Below, one piece after another: positions 26,865 to 33,847 of a DNA stretch of 33,922 bases; within the stretch, counting starts at the first letter, position 1, and each line of letters begins with the position of its first letter. Made by a program: the position numbers and the translations under genes. Under the pieces are notes generated by a model that was not told the origin of the DNA, made no database searches, and saw nothing but the letters and a program-made list of their open reading frames with translations. Source of the DNA: an uncultured Prevotella sp. (GTDB lineage Bacteria; Bacteroidota; Bacteroidia; Bacteroidales; Bacteroidaceae); NCBI GenBank assembly GCA_947174835.1, contig CAMWKM010000017.1:1-33922 (forward strand), in the 5' to 3' direction.

Positions 26865-29117
26865 TCACTTTTCCACACTCACTTTTGTCCAATGCCTTGC
26901 ATCTGTCTTTTCTATCCACCCATCGCGTCGCCAACGGGTGATGATGGAGCGCAGGCTCGACTCGCTACAATAGCCACGCTTCAAGGCACGCAGGTCGTTC
27001 ATCGTGAACACGGGCGGCAACAGGTCGAACACGGAGTGGTTCGCACCATAGCGCAGACCCTCGGTGCCTGCATCCACATACTGGCTCATCAGCGCCTCGC
27101 CAAAGGCTGCTGTCTGCTGCTCCAGACAGTAGTCGGCCATCGTCCGCGCAAAGCTCAGGCAGGCTTTGGTTTCCTTGTCACAGCCCGTCAGCAGGTGGAA
27201 CACCACACCGCAACGGAAGCCGATGACCGCCGCGCGCTTGCGATAAGTGTCCTTCACGTGGTCTATGTCCTTGGCAGCTTCCACGCGCTTCTCTTCCACC
27301 CACTCCTCGATGGCACGACGCAGACGTGGCGTGTCCACAAATCCGCTATGGCTTCTGAGCCTCGTTGCCGCCTCTTGGATGCGGGCCTCGTCTTCCACTG
27401 AGCGACGGCCATACTTGGGCATCTTCGAGAACGACGAGTCGGGCATTTCGGCCACGAGGATGCGCGACGAAAGGCCGTTCTCGATGTTGTCAGTCCTGAA
27501 GCACCTCTTCAGCGCTCCGTTTGTGCCCAGCATCGTCCAGTTGTAGGCCACCTTCACCACACCGCTCTCGGCCTGGTCCGAATTGTAGTCCTGTCCCCAC
27601 TCACCGTTGTCGAACGAGAGGCGGTAGATGTCGTACTTTGCCGACCACGAGCCTGCACCGTTCGTCTTGCGCAGCGTGTCCAGTTCCTCACCGAAGGAGT
27701 AGAGCGAGTGCCCCTGCGCGTTCTTGAAGCGCTTGAGCAGCGTGGAGCACGACACCGTGACGGGCACCATCCTGATGAGCACCTTCGGGTCTTCGGGCGC
27801 CTTCTCGTTGGCCTTGCGCCCTTTTTTGCGTTCTTTCCATTCTTCTTCGCGGTGGCGGGCCATCGCGTCCTCTGCTTCCAGTTGTCGCTTCCAGATGTCC
27901 ACCGCCCCCTTGCAGACGCTCTTGCCCGAAGCCTGGTCACCGCGTATGATGGACATCAGCCCCAGTCGCTGGCGGTTGCCGTCGCAATAGTCCACCTCCA
28001 CCCGGTCGGCATACGTGGCGGCTATGGGCATCACGGCACAGAGCACGGGCATGTGCATCGAAGGTGGCACACCCGTGAGCGACTCCTTCAGCCCCACGGG
28101 GAGCGCCCTCACGTTGATTCTCTTCATGCCCTCTTTCCCGACCGCTCCTTCGGCATCATCCACCTCGTCTGCCGAGCCACCTTGTTCCAGCGTCTTGACT
28201 ATCCGGTCAATGGTGCGCGAGCCCTTGGTGGGTTCCTTGCAGGCGGAGAGCACGATGCTCTTCAGTTCCTGCTCAGCGAGTCCCAGCCTCGGCATCACCG
28301 CCATCAGCACCTCGGGCTTGTTGTCGCAGATGGCTCGCAGGTTCACCGCCAGGCGATGGAGTTTCACGTTGCGCTCGCCCTCGCTGGGCTCGCCTCCCGT
28401 GCATCGCCAGTATTCTGTGATGATTGAGGCGTAGGGGATGCCCTTGAAACAGGGCGGGGCCTCGGTGGGGGCGAAGGCTTCGGTGAGGTCTGTGGGTTGA
28501 ACGGGCGCAGCCTGCCCGTCGGTCCCATCAACCTCTCCGCCGGGAGAAGCCTCCCGCTCCGCAAACAGTTCTGCCTCGTCCAGGTAGAGCACATAGTCCC
28601 TCGACACCACAAACGAGCACCGCGCCAAGTCCTTCACGCAACCGTCGTAGCGGTCGTCACCCAGTTGTCCGCTCATCCACCGTTGTGCCTCTTCGAGCGA
28701 CATGCCGGCAGGCACGGTGAACACCAGCCGCAAGCCCTCTGAAGACGGTGTGACGTGGGCAAAGACGATGCCCAGTTCCGACACCCTGTCGGCCACCATC
28801 GCGGCAAAATAGCCGCGCGGGTCGTCCATGTGGTCGATGTCGTACATGCTCAGCCCCGACGGCACCGCCTCGCCGTTGCACCTTCGGCCTTGCGGAAACG
28901 TGGCGTGGGGCGTGAGTATAGCAAGTTGCCTTTTCCTTTCACTCTTGAACGTCTCAAAATCCTCGCGCGCCATCTCGCCACGCTTCACCTGTTCCAGCGC
29001 ATCCGCAATCTCGGCACACACGCGGGCGGTCTGCTCCGAGTCGAGCACCTGACGGAGAAGGGCTGGGGTACACTCGCGCACCCTGCTCTTTACTGACAAT
29101 GCTATTCCAAATGCCAT
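26865..29117 (-). CDS. BT4734/VirE-N and DUF3987-type primase-helicase of a mobile element
   Basis: This 750 aa protein is typical of Bacteroidetes mobile islands. Residues about 65-185 form a BT4734-like/VirE N-terminal domain, with GLSMYDIDHMDD (88-99) and SSEGLRLVF (125-133) resembling the metal and nucleotide motifs of archaeo-eukaryotic-type primases. A linker rich in Pro, Glu and Ala follows (about 187-222). The second half (about 335-700) fits DUF3987, with Walker A GDQASGKS (393-400) and possible Walker B acids in SFGEELD. The C-terminal 60 residues look like a winged helix (FTMNDLRALKRGYCSESSL). Its bases are markedly G+C-rich compared with neighbours on both sides. It starts 20 bases after the 105 aa gene. 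A replication or mobility role is inference. Confidence 0.85.
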   Translation of the reverse strand: MAFGIALSVKSRVRECTPALLRQVLDSEQTARVCAEIADALEQVKRGEMAREDFETFKSERKRQLAILTPHATFPQGRRCNGEAVPSGLSMYDIDHMDDPRGYFAAMVADRVSELGIVFAHVTPSSEGLRLVFTVPAGMSLEEAQRWMSGQLGDDRYDGCVKDLARCSFVVSRDYVLYLDEAELFAEREASPGGEVDGTDGQAAPVQPTDLTEAFAPTEAPPCFKGIPYASIITEYWRCTGGEPSEGERNVKLHRLAVNLRAICDNKPEVLMAVMPRLGLAEQELKSIVLSACKEPTKGSRTIDRIVKTLEQGGSADEVDDAEGAVGKEGMKRINVRALPVGLKESLTGVPPSMHMPVLCAVMPIAATYADRVEVDYCDGNRQRLGLMSIIRGDQASGKSVCKGAVDIWKRQLEAEDAMARHREEEWKERKKGRKANEKAPEDPKVLIRMVPVTVSCSTLLKRFKNAQGHSLYSFGEELDTLRKTNGAGSWSAKYDIYRLSFDNGEWGQDYNSDQAESGVVKVAYNWTMLGTNGALKRCFRTDNIENGLSSRILVAEMPDSSFSKMPKYGRRSVEDEARIQEAATRLRSHSGFVDTPRLRRAIEEWVEEKRVEAAKDIDHVKDTYRKRAAVIGFRCGVVFHLLTGCDKETKACLSFARTMADYCLEQQTAAFGEALMSQYVDAGTEGLRYGANHSVFDLLPPVFTMNDLRALKRGYCSESSLRSIITRWRRDGWIEKTDARHWTKVSVEK

Positions 29118-29137
29118 AGTCGTACCCTCCTACTCAT

Positions 29138-29455
29138 TTAGATAGCGTTAGTCATTTCCACCTGATAGGCGAACCCACTGGCCTCGCGCCCCTCGCGCTC
29201 GATGGCCACGGGCACGTCTATGAGTTCCTGATCGTGGTCGAACCACAGGCGCACCGACGTGCGGCGGCTGGAGATGCGTATGTGCCCATGCGCCATCTTG
29301 TGCATCATGTCACGGTCGTCAACTGACACGTGTCGCGTATGTGCATTGAAGTTGCCCTCCATCGGACTGACCAGCCCCAGCGAGCCCTGAATGCGATTAC
29401 CACTTGCCACCAGTTGCTGGTAGACCTTGTCTGAAAGTTGCAATGTAATTTTCAT
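29138..29455 (-). CDS. Unknown 105 aa protein, first gene of the primase operon
   Basis: I do not recognise this family. The 105 aa protein starts KITLQLSDKVYQQLVASG, which looks like an amphipathic strand-helix pair. It continues with VRLWFDHDQELIDVPVAIERE and has no signal peptide. It is tightly followed by the primase-helicase gene (20 bases) and shares its G+C-rich composition, so it probably belongs to the same element. A GAGG just before the start codon may serve as ribosome binding site. The leader upstream holds alternative hairpins. Confidence 0.7.
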   Translation of the reverse strand: MKITLQLSDKVYQQLVASGNRIQGSLGLVSPMEGNFNAHTRHVSVDDRDMMHKMAHGHIRISSRRTSVRLWFDHDQELIDVPVAIEREGREASGFAYQVEMTNAI

Positions 29456-29483
29456 ATTGCCTCACTTTTATTTGTTATGCTTA

Positions 29484-29532
29484 GTGGGCAATAAAAGTTG
29501 CCCACAGACTCCGTTCGGAAATCCGTGGGCAA
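29484..29532 (-). promoter_or_regulatory. Three-copy competing hairpin leader (attenuator-like)
   Basis: GTGGGCAA occurs at 29484-29491 and 29525-29532, and its complement TTGCCCAC at 29498-29505. The middle copy can pair with either outer copy: an eight-base stem with a six-base loop, or an eight-base stem enclosing TCCG/CGGA. The two folds exclude each other. The structure lies 28 bases before the 105 aa start codon, in the transcribed leader. Confidence 0.65.
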
Positions 29533-29556
29533 AGGTCTATAAGCCGTGGAGCGGTG

Positions 29557-29564
29557 CAAATCTA
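29557..29564 (-). promoter_or_regulatory. -7 element for the 105 aa-primase-DUF5675 operon
   Basis: It reads TAGATTTG on the minus strand. It would give a leader of about 95 bases that includes the alternative hairpins. No TTTG is visible at -33, as might be expected if an activator or repressor acts on the adjacent palindrome. Confidence 0.55.
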
Positions 29565-29569
29565 AGCCG

Positions 29570-29584
29570 ATAATCTCAGATTAT
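29570..29584. promoter_or_regulatory. Operator-like palindrome
   Basis: ATAATCTCAGATTAT is a perfect seven-base-arm palindrome around one central base. It sits directly upstream of the -7 box, in the spacer where a bound repressor would block RNA polymerase. A partial repeat, AGATTA, follows at 29589-29594. Confidence 0.55.
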
Positions 29585-29590
29585 TTCAGA

Positions 29591-30136
29591 TTAACGGTGG
29601 AAATGCTTATTGAGCAATGGCAGAACGTCGCGAAATCCGTTTGACATCTCGTCCTCATGTTTTCCCTTGTTGATGTTGTCATATTTATCTTTATCACCGA
29701 AAAACATCTTGTTCAAGGCCGGTGAACTCATGTTCGCGGGCAGCATGCCGTGAACGGTGAAGTAGCCAATCATGTTTTGCCAGAGCACTCGCAGACGGTC
29801 GCCACGTCCGTTCTCCAACAACTGCCACATAGCATCGGAGTGTTCATCGTTCAACAGGTTTTGCATTCCCGCTTTCACGTCTTCCGCAGACACACCTTTC
29901 TCCCATGCACCCTTGTCTATCAAGTCCATCAGAGCATCCACGATGCCTTGTCGTGAGGGAGCCGGCGTATCGTGTACTATGCCGGTAGTGTCTTGCTTGG
30001 TGATTGCTGAAACGTGTGTCTCGCTCGTTTGCTGCTCTGTTGTGTGTTCATCACTGTAGTGGTAGTGCGTCTCGTTCTTCACCCCACCATCACCGATGAT
30101 GTCGCCCTTTACATGTCCTTTTATGATGATGTTCAT
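29591..30136 (-). CDS. Unknown 181 aa protein, last of the four-gene cassette
   Basis: I do not recognise the function. The N-terminus MNIIIKGHVKGDIIGDGGVK (1-20) is a style seen in many Bacteroidetes mobile-element proteins, followed by NETHYHYSDEH and a polar stretch (30-60). A helical domain spans about 64-130, including IVDALMDLIDKGAWEKG and WQLLENGRGDRLRVLWQNM. The frame extends to 30226, but that would overlap the upstream gene by 77 bases; the chosen start leaves a 13-base gap. It probably shares a transcript with the 267, 100 and 203 aa genes. Confidence 0.68.
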   Translation of the reverse strand: MNIIIKGHVKGDIIGDGGVKNETHYHYSDEHTTEQQTSETHVSAITKQDTTGIVHDTPAPSRQGIVDALMDLIDKGAWEKGVSAEDVKAGMQNLLNDEHSDAMWQLLENGRGDRLRVLWQNMIGYFTVHGMLPANMSSPALNKMFFGDKDKYDNINKGKHEDEMSNGFRDVLPLLNKHFHR

Positions 30137-30149
30137 AGATGATGCTCTT

Positions 30150-30953
30150 TTATGATTTTGTGCTCTTATATATGTTCTCGATATTTTTAATGCCGCCACC
30201 TGCAATGACGTCGTGGGCTTGTTCAATCATAATAGATGATCTTTCTTTTATCTCCTTTTCCAGCGCATCTCTCAATCGCCGTTCCTGCCGGATGAACTCG
30301 CCCGCGTGCTGATGGTTTAGTTCGCCCATCACTATGATATGACTCTCTAGAGCCCTTTTGTCTCCATATTTCAAGGCATGGCCCACCCATTCGTCGATGA
30401 CCTGGGCGCGGGCTTGACTTTCATTGTCGGCTACTGCCTCCAGCTCCGTATTCACCATTTCGACTCGTCGCCCATTTAGTTCCTCTTCTTCCTCAATGCT
30501 ATATACCTCTTTCTTGAAAGGTTCGCACAACTCATGCCGGGCGGTAGCCTCCGCAAGCATCAAACAATGCTTTTCGTAAGGTTTTCCCGGAAGATTCTTG
30601 TTCTCCGTGGCAAGTATGTAGAGCATTGTCATCATCACGACAAACGCACTCCGGCGTGCTTGTTCCTCGCTACGCTCCACGATGCCGTCATCCGTATCAA
30701 AACGGAGATATTCCTCCAATAGCATCTCTTCCCACTCTTTCCGCACCATATCCGGTCGATGTACTTGTTTTAGGCGGGTGGCATCTTTCATCGCCTCATG
30801 CCATACCTCAGCAGGGACAAGTTCGTCATACTCCTTGCTGATGCGGTACAATGCAGGGTAAAGAATGCAAAACAACTGCTCCTTCATCAGTTCAAAAGTC
30901 TTGTTTCGGCAATGATGTTTGGATGGCCGTTTATACATGCTAATCGTATACAT
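30150..30953 (-). CDS. Unknown 267 aa, largely helical protein
   Basis: No family is recognised. The protein is rich in Glu, Lys and Arg and appears nearly all alpha-helical, with an acidic run EEEEEL near residue 157 and a likely amphipathic or coiled-coil region at about 210-250 (FIRQERRLRDALEKEIKERS). A hydrophobic segment, SAFVVMMTMLYILA, near 107-120 could be buried or membrane-associated. Its start overlaps the end of the 100 aa gene by 14 bases; a second ATG at 30938 would leave a one-base gap instead. The C-terminal segment IAGGGIKNIENIYKSTKS is distinctive. Function unknown. Confidence 0.68.
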   Translation of the reverse strand: MYTISMYKRPSKHHCRNKTFELMKEQLFCILYPALYRISKEYDELVPAEVWHEAMKDATRLKQVHRPDMVRKEWEEMLLEEYLRFDTDDGIVERSEEQARRSAFVVMMTMLYILATENKNLPGKPYEKHCLMLAEATARHELCEPFKKEVYSIEEEEELNGRRVEMVNTELEAVADNESQARAQVIDEWVGHALKYGDKRALESHIIVMGELNHQHAGEFIRQERRLRDALEKEIKERSSIMIEQAHDVIAGGGIKNIENIYKSTKS

Positions 30954-31242
30954 TTTTTATTCTGTCCAAGAAGCTCACGATGGCATACCATTTGTGGGGT
31001 ATCAGTTCGTTCTCTTCCAAATGGTTGAGAACTTGGTCAGACAATTCCTCGTGTACGATGGTTCTCAGGCCTATTTGTTTCCATTTCCGCTGCCCCTTGG
31101 GACGCATCATAATCAACTTGCCACTGGCGCTTGCCGCACTGATCATGTTTTCCACCAGTAAGTCGCCCCTCTCCAGTATCAGCCGCTCTTTAGCTCTTGC
31201 CGTCAGGATGGTCGTCGGTTCGCCGTTGGTCCTGCGAGCCAC
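30940..31242 (-). CDS. Unknown 100 aa basic protein, start uncertain
   Basis: I do not recognise this protein. The frame uses a GTG start and overlaps the 203 aa gene by 40 bases; a later ATG at 31146 would give 68 aa without overlap. It is basic, with KERLILERGDLLVENMISAA (helical) and KLIMMRPKGQRKWKQIGLRT (positively charged). The C-terminal half, ELSDQVLNHLEENELIPHKW, looks helical. The long overlap points to translational coupling. Nucleic acid binding is possible from the charge but unproven. Confidence 0.6.
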   Translation of the reverse strand: MARRTNGEPTTILTARAKERLILERGDLLVENMISAASASGKLIMMRPKGQRKWKQIGLRTIVHEELSDQVLNHLEENELIPHKWYAIVSFLDRIKNVYD

Positions 31243-31814
31243 GTATAATACTCACCAACCAGGTCGGATATTGCAGGCAAATTGGGATAGGGAAACTTAA
31301 ACTTCACACTTGCTACGCCATTGCCACACTCTGTCACGATTTCCCAGAACTCGTGCCTGTGATATTTCGCATCGACACTCACCTCTAACCCATGTTCCAG
31401 AAGCAGCCTGTCGAAACTCTCCGCCATGATTCTTGCCACGGTAGTCGTGTCGGAAAATGCCAGTTGCCTGTTCTCGATGGCGACAATCTGCTTGTCCTTG
31501 CGATTGTCGATGATCACATATAGGCTCGGATGGTCTTCCTCCTCCCAGCGATTGAAGTTTGACTCATGTATCAGTTTTGAGTTGTTGGCAATCTTCAGCA
31601 CGATAATTCCTCCGTGTTGAGCCACCACGTGATAATCAAATTCCTGGTTGTTATACTTGAACCTGAGTTTCGAGTCGTGCAAGAAGAAGCAGCCGAAGAT
31701 GTCCTGCTTGTTCCTCATTGACTCTTCCACGTCCACGTCGGGCCGAAACAAATCCATCTCCACAGGCGCATTGATGGGCTTAAACTGGTAGGTGTATATC
31801 GTAAATCTGGACAT
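31203..31814 (-). CDS. Unknown 203 aa protein downstream of the EcoRI-like endonuclease
   Basis: No named domain is recognised. The protein opens MSRFTIYTYQFKPI, has no signal peptide, and is mainly beta strand up to about residue 120 (for example GGIIVLKIANNSK and YVIIDNRKDKQIVAIEN). A helical stretch, VARIMAESFDRLLLEHGLEV, is followed by HEFWEIVTECGNG and VKFKFPYPNLP. It starts 32 bases after the endonuclease stop, with no promoter visible between, so it is probably cotranscribed with the methylase and nuclease. Together with the next three genes it forms a compact cassette. Confidence 0.7.
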   Translation of the reverse strand: MSRFTIYTYQFKPINAPVEMDLFRPDVDVEESMRNKQDIFGCFFLHDSKLRFKYNNQEFDYHVVAQHGGIIVLKIANNSKLIHESNFNRWEEEDHPSLYVIIDNRKDKQIVAIENRQLAFSDTTTVARIMAESFDRLLLEHGLEVSVDAKYHRHEFWEIVTECGNGVASVKFKFPYPNLPAISDLVGEYYTWLAGPTANRRPS

Positions 31815-31846
31815 AGGCTAAACATTGTTGCTAATATGCCAATGAA

Positions 31847-32677
31847 TTATTTCGTCAGTTGATGAAACAAGTCGCTCCCCAACACCTGAAGGGAAGTCCT
31901 GGAAACCTCAAGCATGACTTCAAATATCTTTTTGGCATCCCACCTGCTCCCGTCACCCTGTGTATAGATAGAGGCGGCCTGAAGCATGATGGTTTTGTCT
32001 TTATGCTTGACGAACATGTTCTTGCACAGATTCGTGTTGACAGGCAATCCGTAATTAGCCGCCGTAAGCCGGTCTAAACGATTCAGCAATCCTGAATTAT
32101 ATTCAAGGATGACGACCCTCCCGTCGGGTCTTCTTACCGAAATCGTTTCCGTCAGGAAATTGGAGCCTTCCAAAAACAAAACATACGGGAAGTGCGATTC
32201 TGCCAGCATGAAGTTTGCTATTTCCGATATGTTTTTGTGCGACCTTTCTATGGCGTTGCCTGCTGCCATCAGATCTTGGTCTTTATTTTTTCCGACCAAC
32301 TGGCCTTTCTGGATATTCTCAATGTCCTTTCCCTGATGCTTTGCTTCTGACACTAAAACGACCCTCCAATCATCGTTGTCATCTTTAACCTCGATGATGC
32401 CTCCGTCAGGTATTATACTTGCGTTTTCCACAAATAGGGTCTGGCCTAAAGAAGAATCCACTTTCTTGAGTGCCTCGTTTATTTCTCTTTTCTCGATGCT
32501 TTTCCTGAAGCGGAAAGACAACTTGGGGTAATCCTTTTCTAATTGTTTAATTACCCAATGTGAAATCTTGCCCACTGCCAAGTCGTGCAGTTTTGCTTCT
32601 TCACCAAATATGCCGACTACGCCATGACTCTCCTTGTGCTGCTCAGTCAGTCTGGAAGATTGATTCTTTTTTGCCAT
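31847..32677 (-). CDS. EcoRI family type II restriction endonuclease
   Basis: This 276 aa protein is strikingly close to EcoRI as I remember that sequence. The catalytic residues fall at the published EcoRI numbers: Asp91 (PDGG, 90-93), Glu111 and Lys113 (SEAKHQGKD, 110-118). The recognition elements are also kept: MAAGNAIER (137-145) with Glu144 and Arg145, and Arg200 and Arg203 in LLNRLDRLTAANYG. Long stretches such as SHKNISEIANFML and ESHFPYVLFLEGSNFLTE look unchanged. Cleavage of GAATTC is therefore the leading prediction. It lies 17 bases after the methylase gene and shows no truncation or missing residue. Confidence 0.95.
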   Translation of the reverse strand: MAKKNQSSRLTEQHKESHGVVGIFGEEAKLHDLAVGKISHWVIKQLEKDYPKLSFRFRKSIEKREINEALKKVDSSLGQTLFVENASIIPDGGIIEVKDDNDDWRVVLVSEAKHQGKDIENIQKGQLVGKNKDQDLMAAGNAIERSHKNISEIANFMLAESHFPYVLFLEGSNFLTETISVRRPDGRVVILEYNSGLLNRLDRLTAANYGLPVNTNLCKNMFVKHKDKTIMLQAASIYTQGDGSRWDAKKIFEVMLEVSRTSLQVLGSDLFHQLTK

Positions 32678-32694
32678 AATTATACAAAATACAA

Positions 32695-33639
32695 TTATTC
32701 TGGAATAACCTGAGTCTTTATTCGGTCAAGAAACACTTCAACGGGTTCATTCTCTATTATCTCGTATGGTTTGGCAAACATCGCGGCCATATTGTCCCTG
32801 TGTTTCTTGAAATAACCCTTCAAAGATGCGTCTGCATCCACTAATATGGAGTTCCTGTTTTCTTCAATACACACTCTTCCCGTGGTACCTGAGCCTGCAA
32901 AGAAATCCAAGACAGTAGAACCCTCGTATGACAAAGACCTCACCAATCTTCTGATTATTTCTACAGGCTTTTGAGTCGGATGGCCAACACGTTCGGTGGA
33001 ATTGCCACTTAATCGCCCTATTTCCCATACATTAGTTGGATTCTTCCCCTTCTCTACGTTTTCCGGTATCAAGCGCTTGTCCTTCAAAGCAGACTTCTTG
33101 GTTTCTTCGTCATAAGGCACACGAACAGAATCTAAATCGAAATAATATTTCTTCGTCTTTGAAAGCCAGATGGCCTCTTCATGGCGATTTGCAAAATAGC
33201 GATGGGCACTCATGCCATTCTTATAGTACCATATTATCAGGTTTATAAGTCTTAGCTTAGTATTATGCCGAGTGTAATGAAGTATTTCCAACAAGTCGCC
33301 TTGCTTCAAGTCTTGGAACTGAAACCCCCCGAAAATGACACAATTACCATTATCCGTCATCACGCGAAATATCTCATCTATCCATTGTTTTGCCCATTCA
33401 AGGTAATTGGGGTATATATCCCAGTAGTCAAGAGAAAGGTTATAAGGAGGGTCTATCAAGACAAGTTGAACAGAGGCATCAGGAAGTGTTTTCAGAAACT
33501 TAACGGCATCTTGTATGTAAACAGCATGGTATGTTTTGTTAAATTCTTTAATATGCACAGCCGTACTATGCTCAACGCCGTCTCTTCTTTGTTGAACAAT
33601 AGTTCTTAAACCGCTATTGAAATGTGACTTATTATGCAT
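32695..33639 (-). CDS. RsrI-like beta-class adenine DNA methyltransferase
   Basis: This 314 aa enzyme is predicted to methylate an adenine in GAATTC to protect the host from the adjacent nuclease. Motif order is beta class: DPPYN (63-67) precedes VLDFFAGSGTTG (243-254). Segments such as NRHEEAIWLSKTKKYYFDLD (151-170), GKNPTNVW and RVGHPTQKP (217-225) match M.RsrI of Rhodobacter as I recall it, including the start (SHFNSG). M.EcoRI, by contrast, is a different type with little similarity. The methylase comes first in the operon, reverse to the EcoRI plasmid order. A -7 box lies about 60 bases upstream. Confidence 0.92.
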   Translation of the reverse strand: MHNKSHFNSGLRTIVQQRRDGVEHSTAVHIKEFNKTYHAVYIQDAVKFLKTLPDASVQLVLIDPPYNLSLDYWDIYPNYLEWAKQWIDEIFRVMTDNGNCVIFGGFQFQDLKQGDLLEILHYTRHNTKLRLINLIIWYYKNGMSAHRYFANRHEEAIWLSKTKKYYFDLDSVRVPYDEETKKSALKDKRLIPENVEKGKNPTNVWEIGRLSGNSTERVGHPTQKPVEIIRRLVRSLSYEGSTVLDFFAGSGTTGRVCIEENRNSILVDADASLKGYFKKHRDNMAAMFAKPYEIIENEPVEVFLDRIKTQVIPE

Positions 33640-33701
33640 ATTCCACCTTTATGTTTATAGTATCTTTACAAGTAAGATATAATCATCAAAATATCTGGCT
33701 A

Positions 33702-33709
33702 CAAAGTTA
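33702..33709 (-). promoter_or_regulatory. -7 element for the methylase-nuclease operon
   Basis: It reads TAACTTTG on the minus strand, giving a leader of about 60 bases. No TTTG stands at the usual -33 distance. I see no controller (C protein) gene or C-box near it. Confidence 0.55.
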
Positions 33710-33782
33710 CACATTATTTTTGAAAATAAAGTGCCAAGCCGTGTGTTTTTTTTCATTTTTCCGCCACGTTGCCATATTGTCA

Positions 33783-33806
33783 CATTGCTGCTTTGCTGCA
33801 TTAAGG
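33783..33806 (-). repeat. ATGCARCA-type short repeat, right copy of an inverted pair
   Basis: Read on the minus strand this is CCTTA followed by degenerate ATGCARCA units. It matches 26833-26856 at 22 of 24 positions in inverted orientation. It overlaps a GAATTC site at 33806-33811. Confidence 0.7.
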
Positions 33807-33847
33807 AATTCTACATACAGTGCGAGATGGTGGAAGAAGTATATATA

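Noticed and set aside
27554..27940. Arg-rich open frames opposite to or within the primase gene
   Set aside because: They are shadows of a G+C-rich gene in other frames, with no domain or start context.
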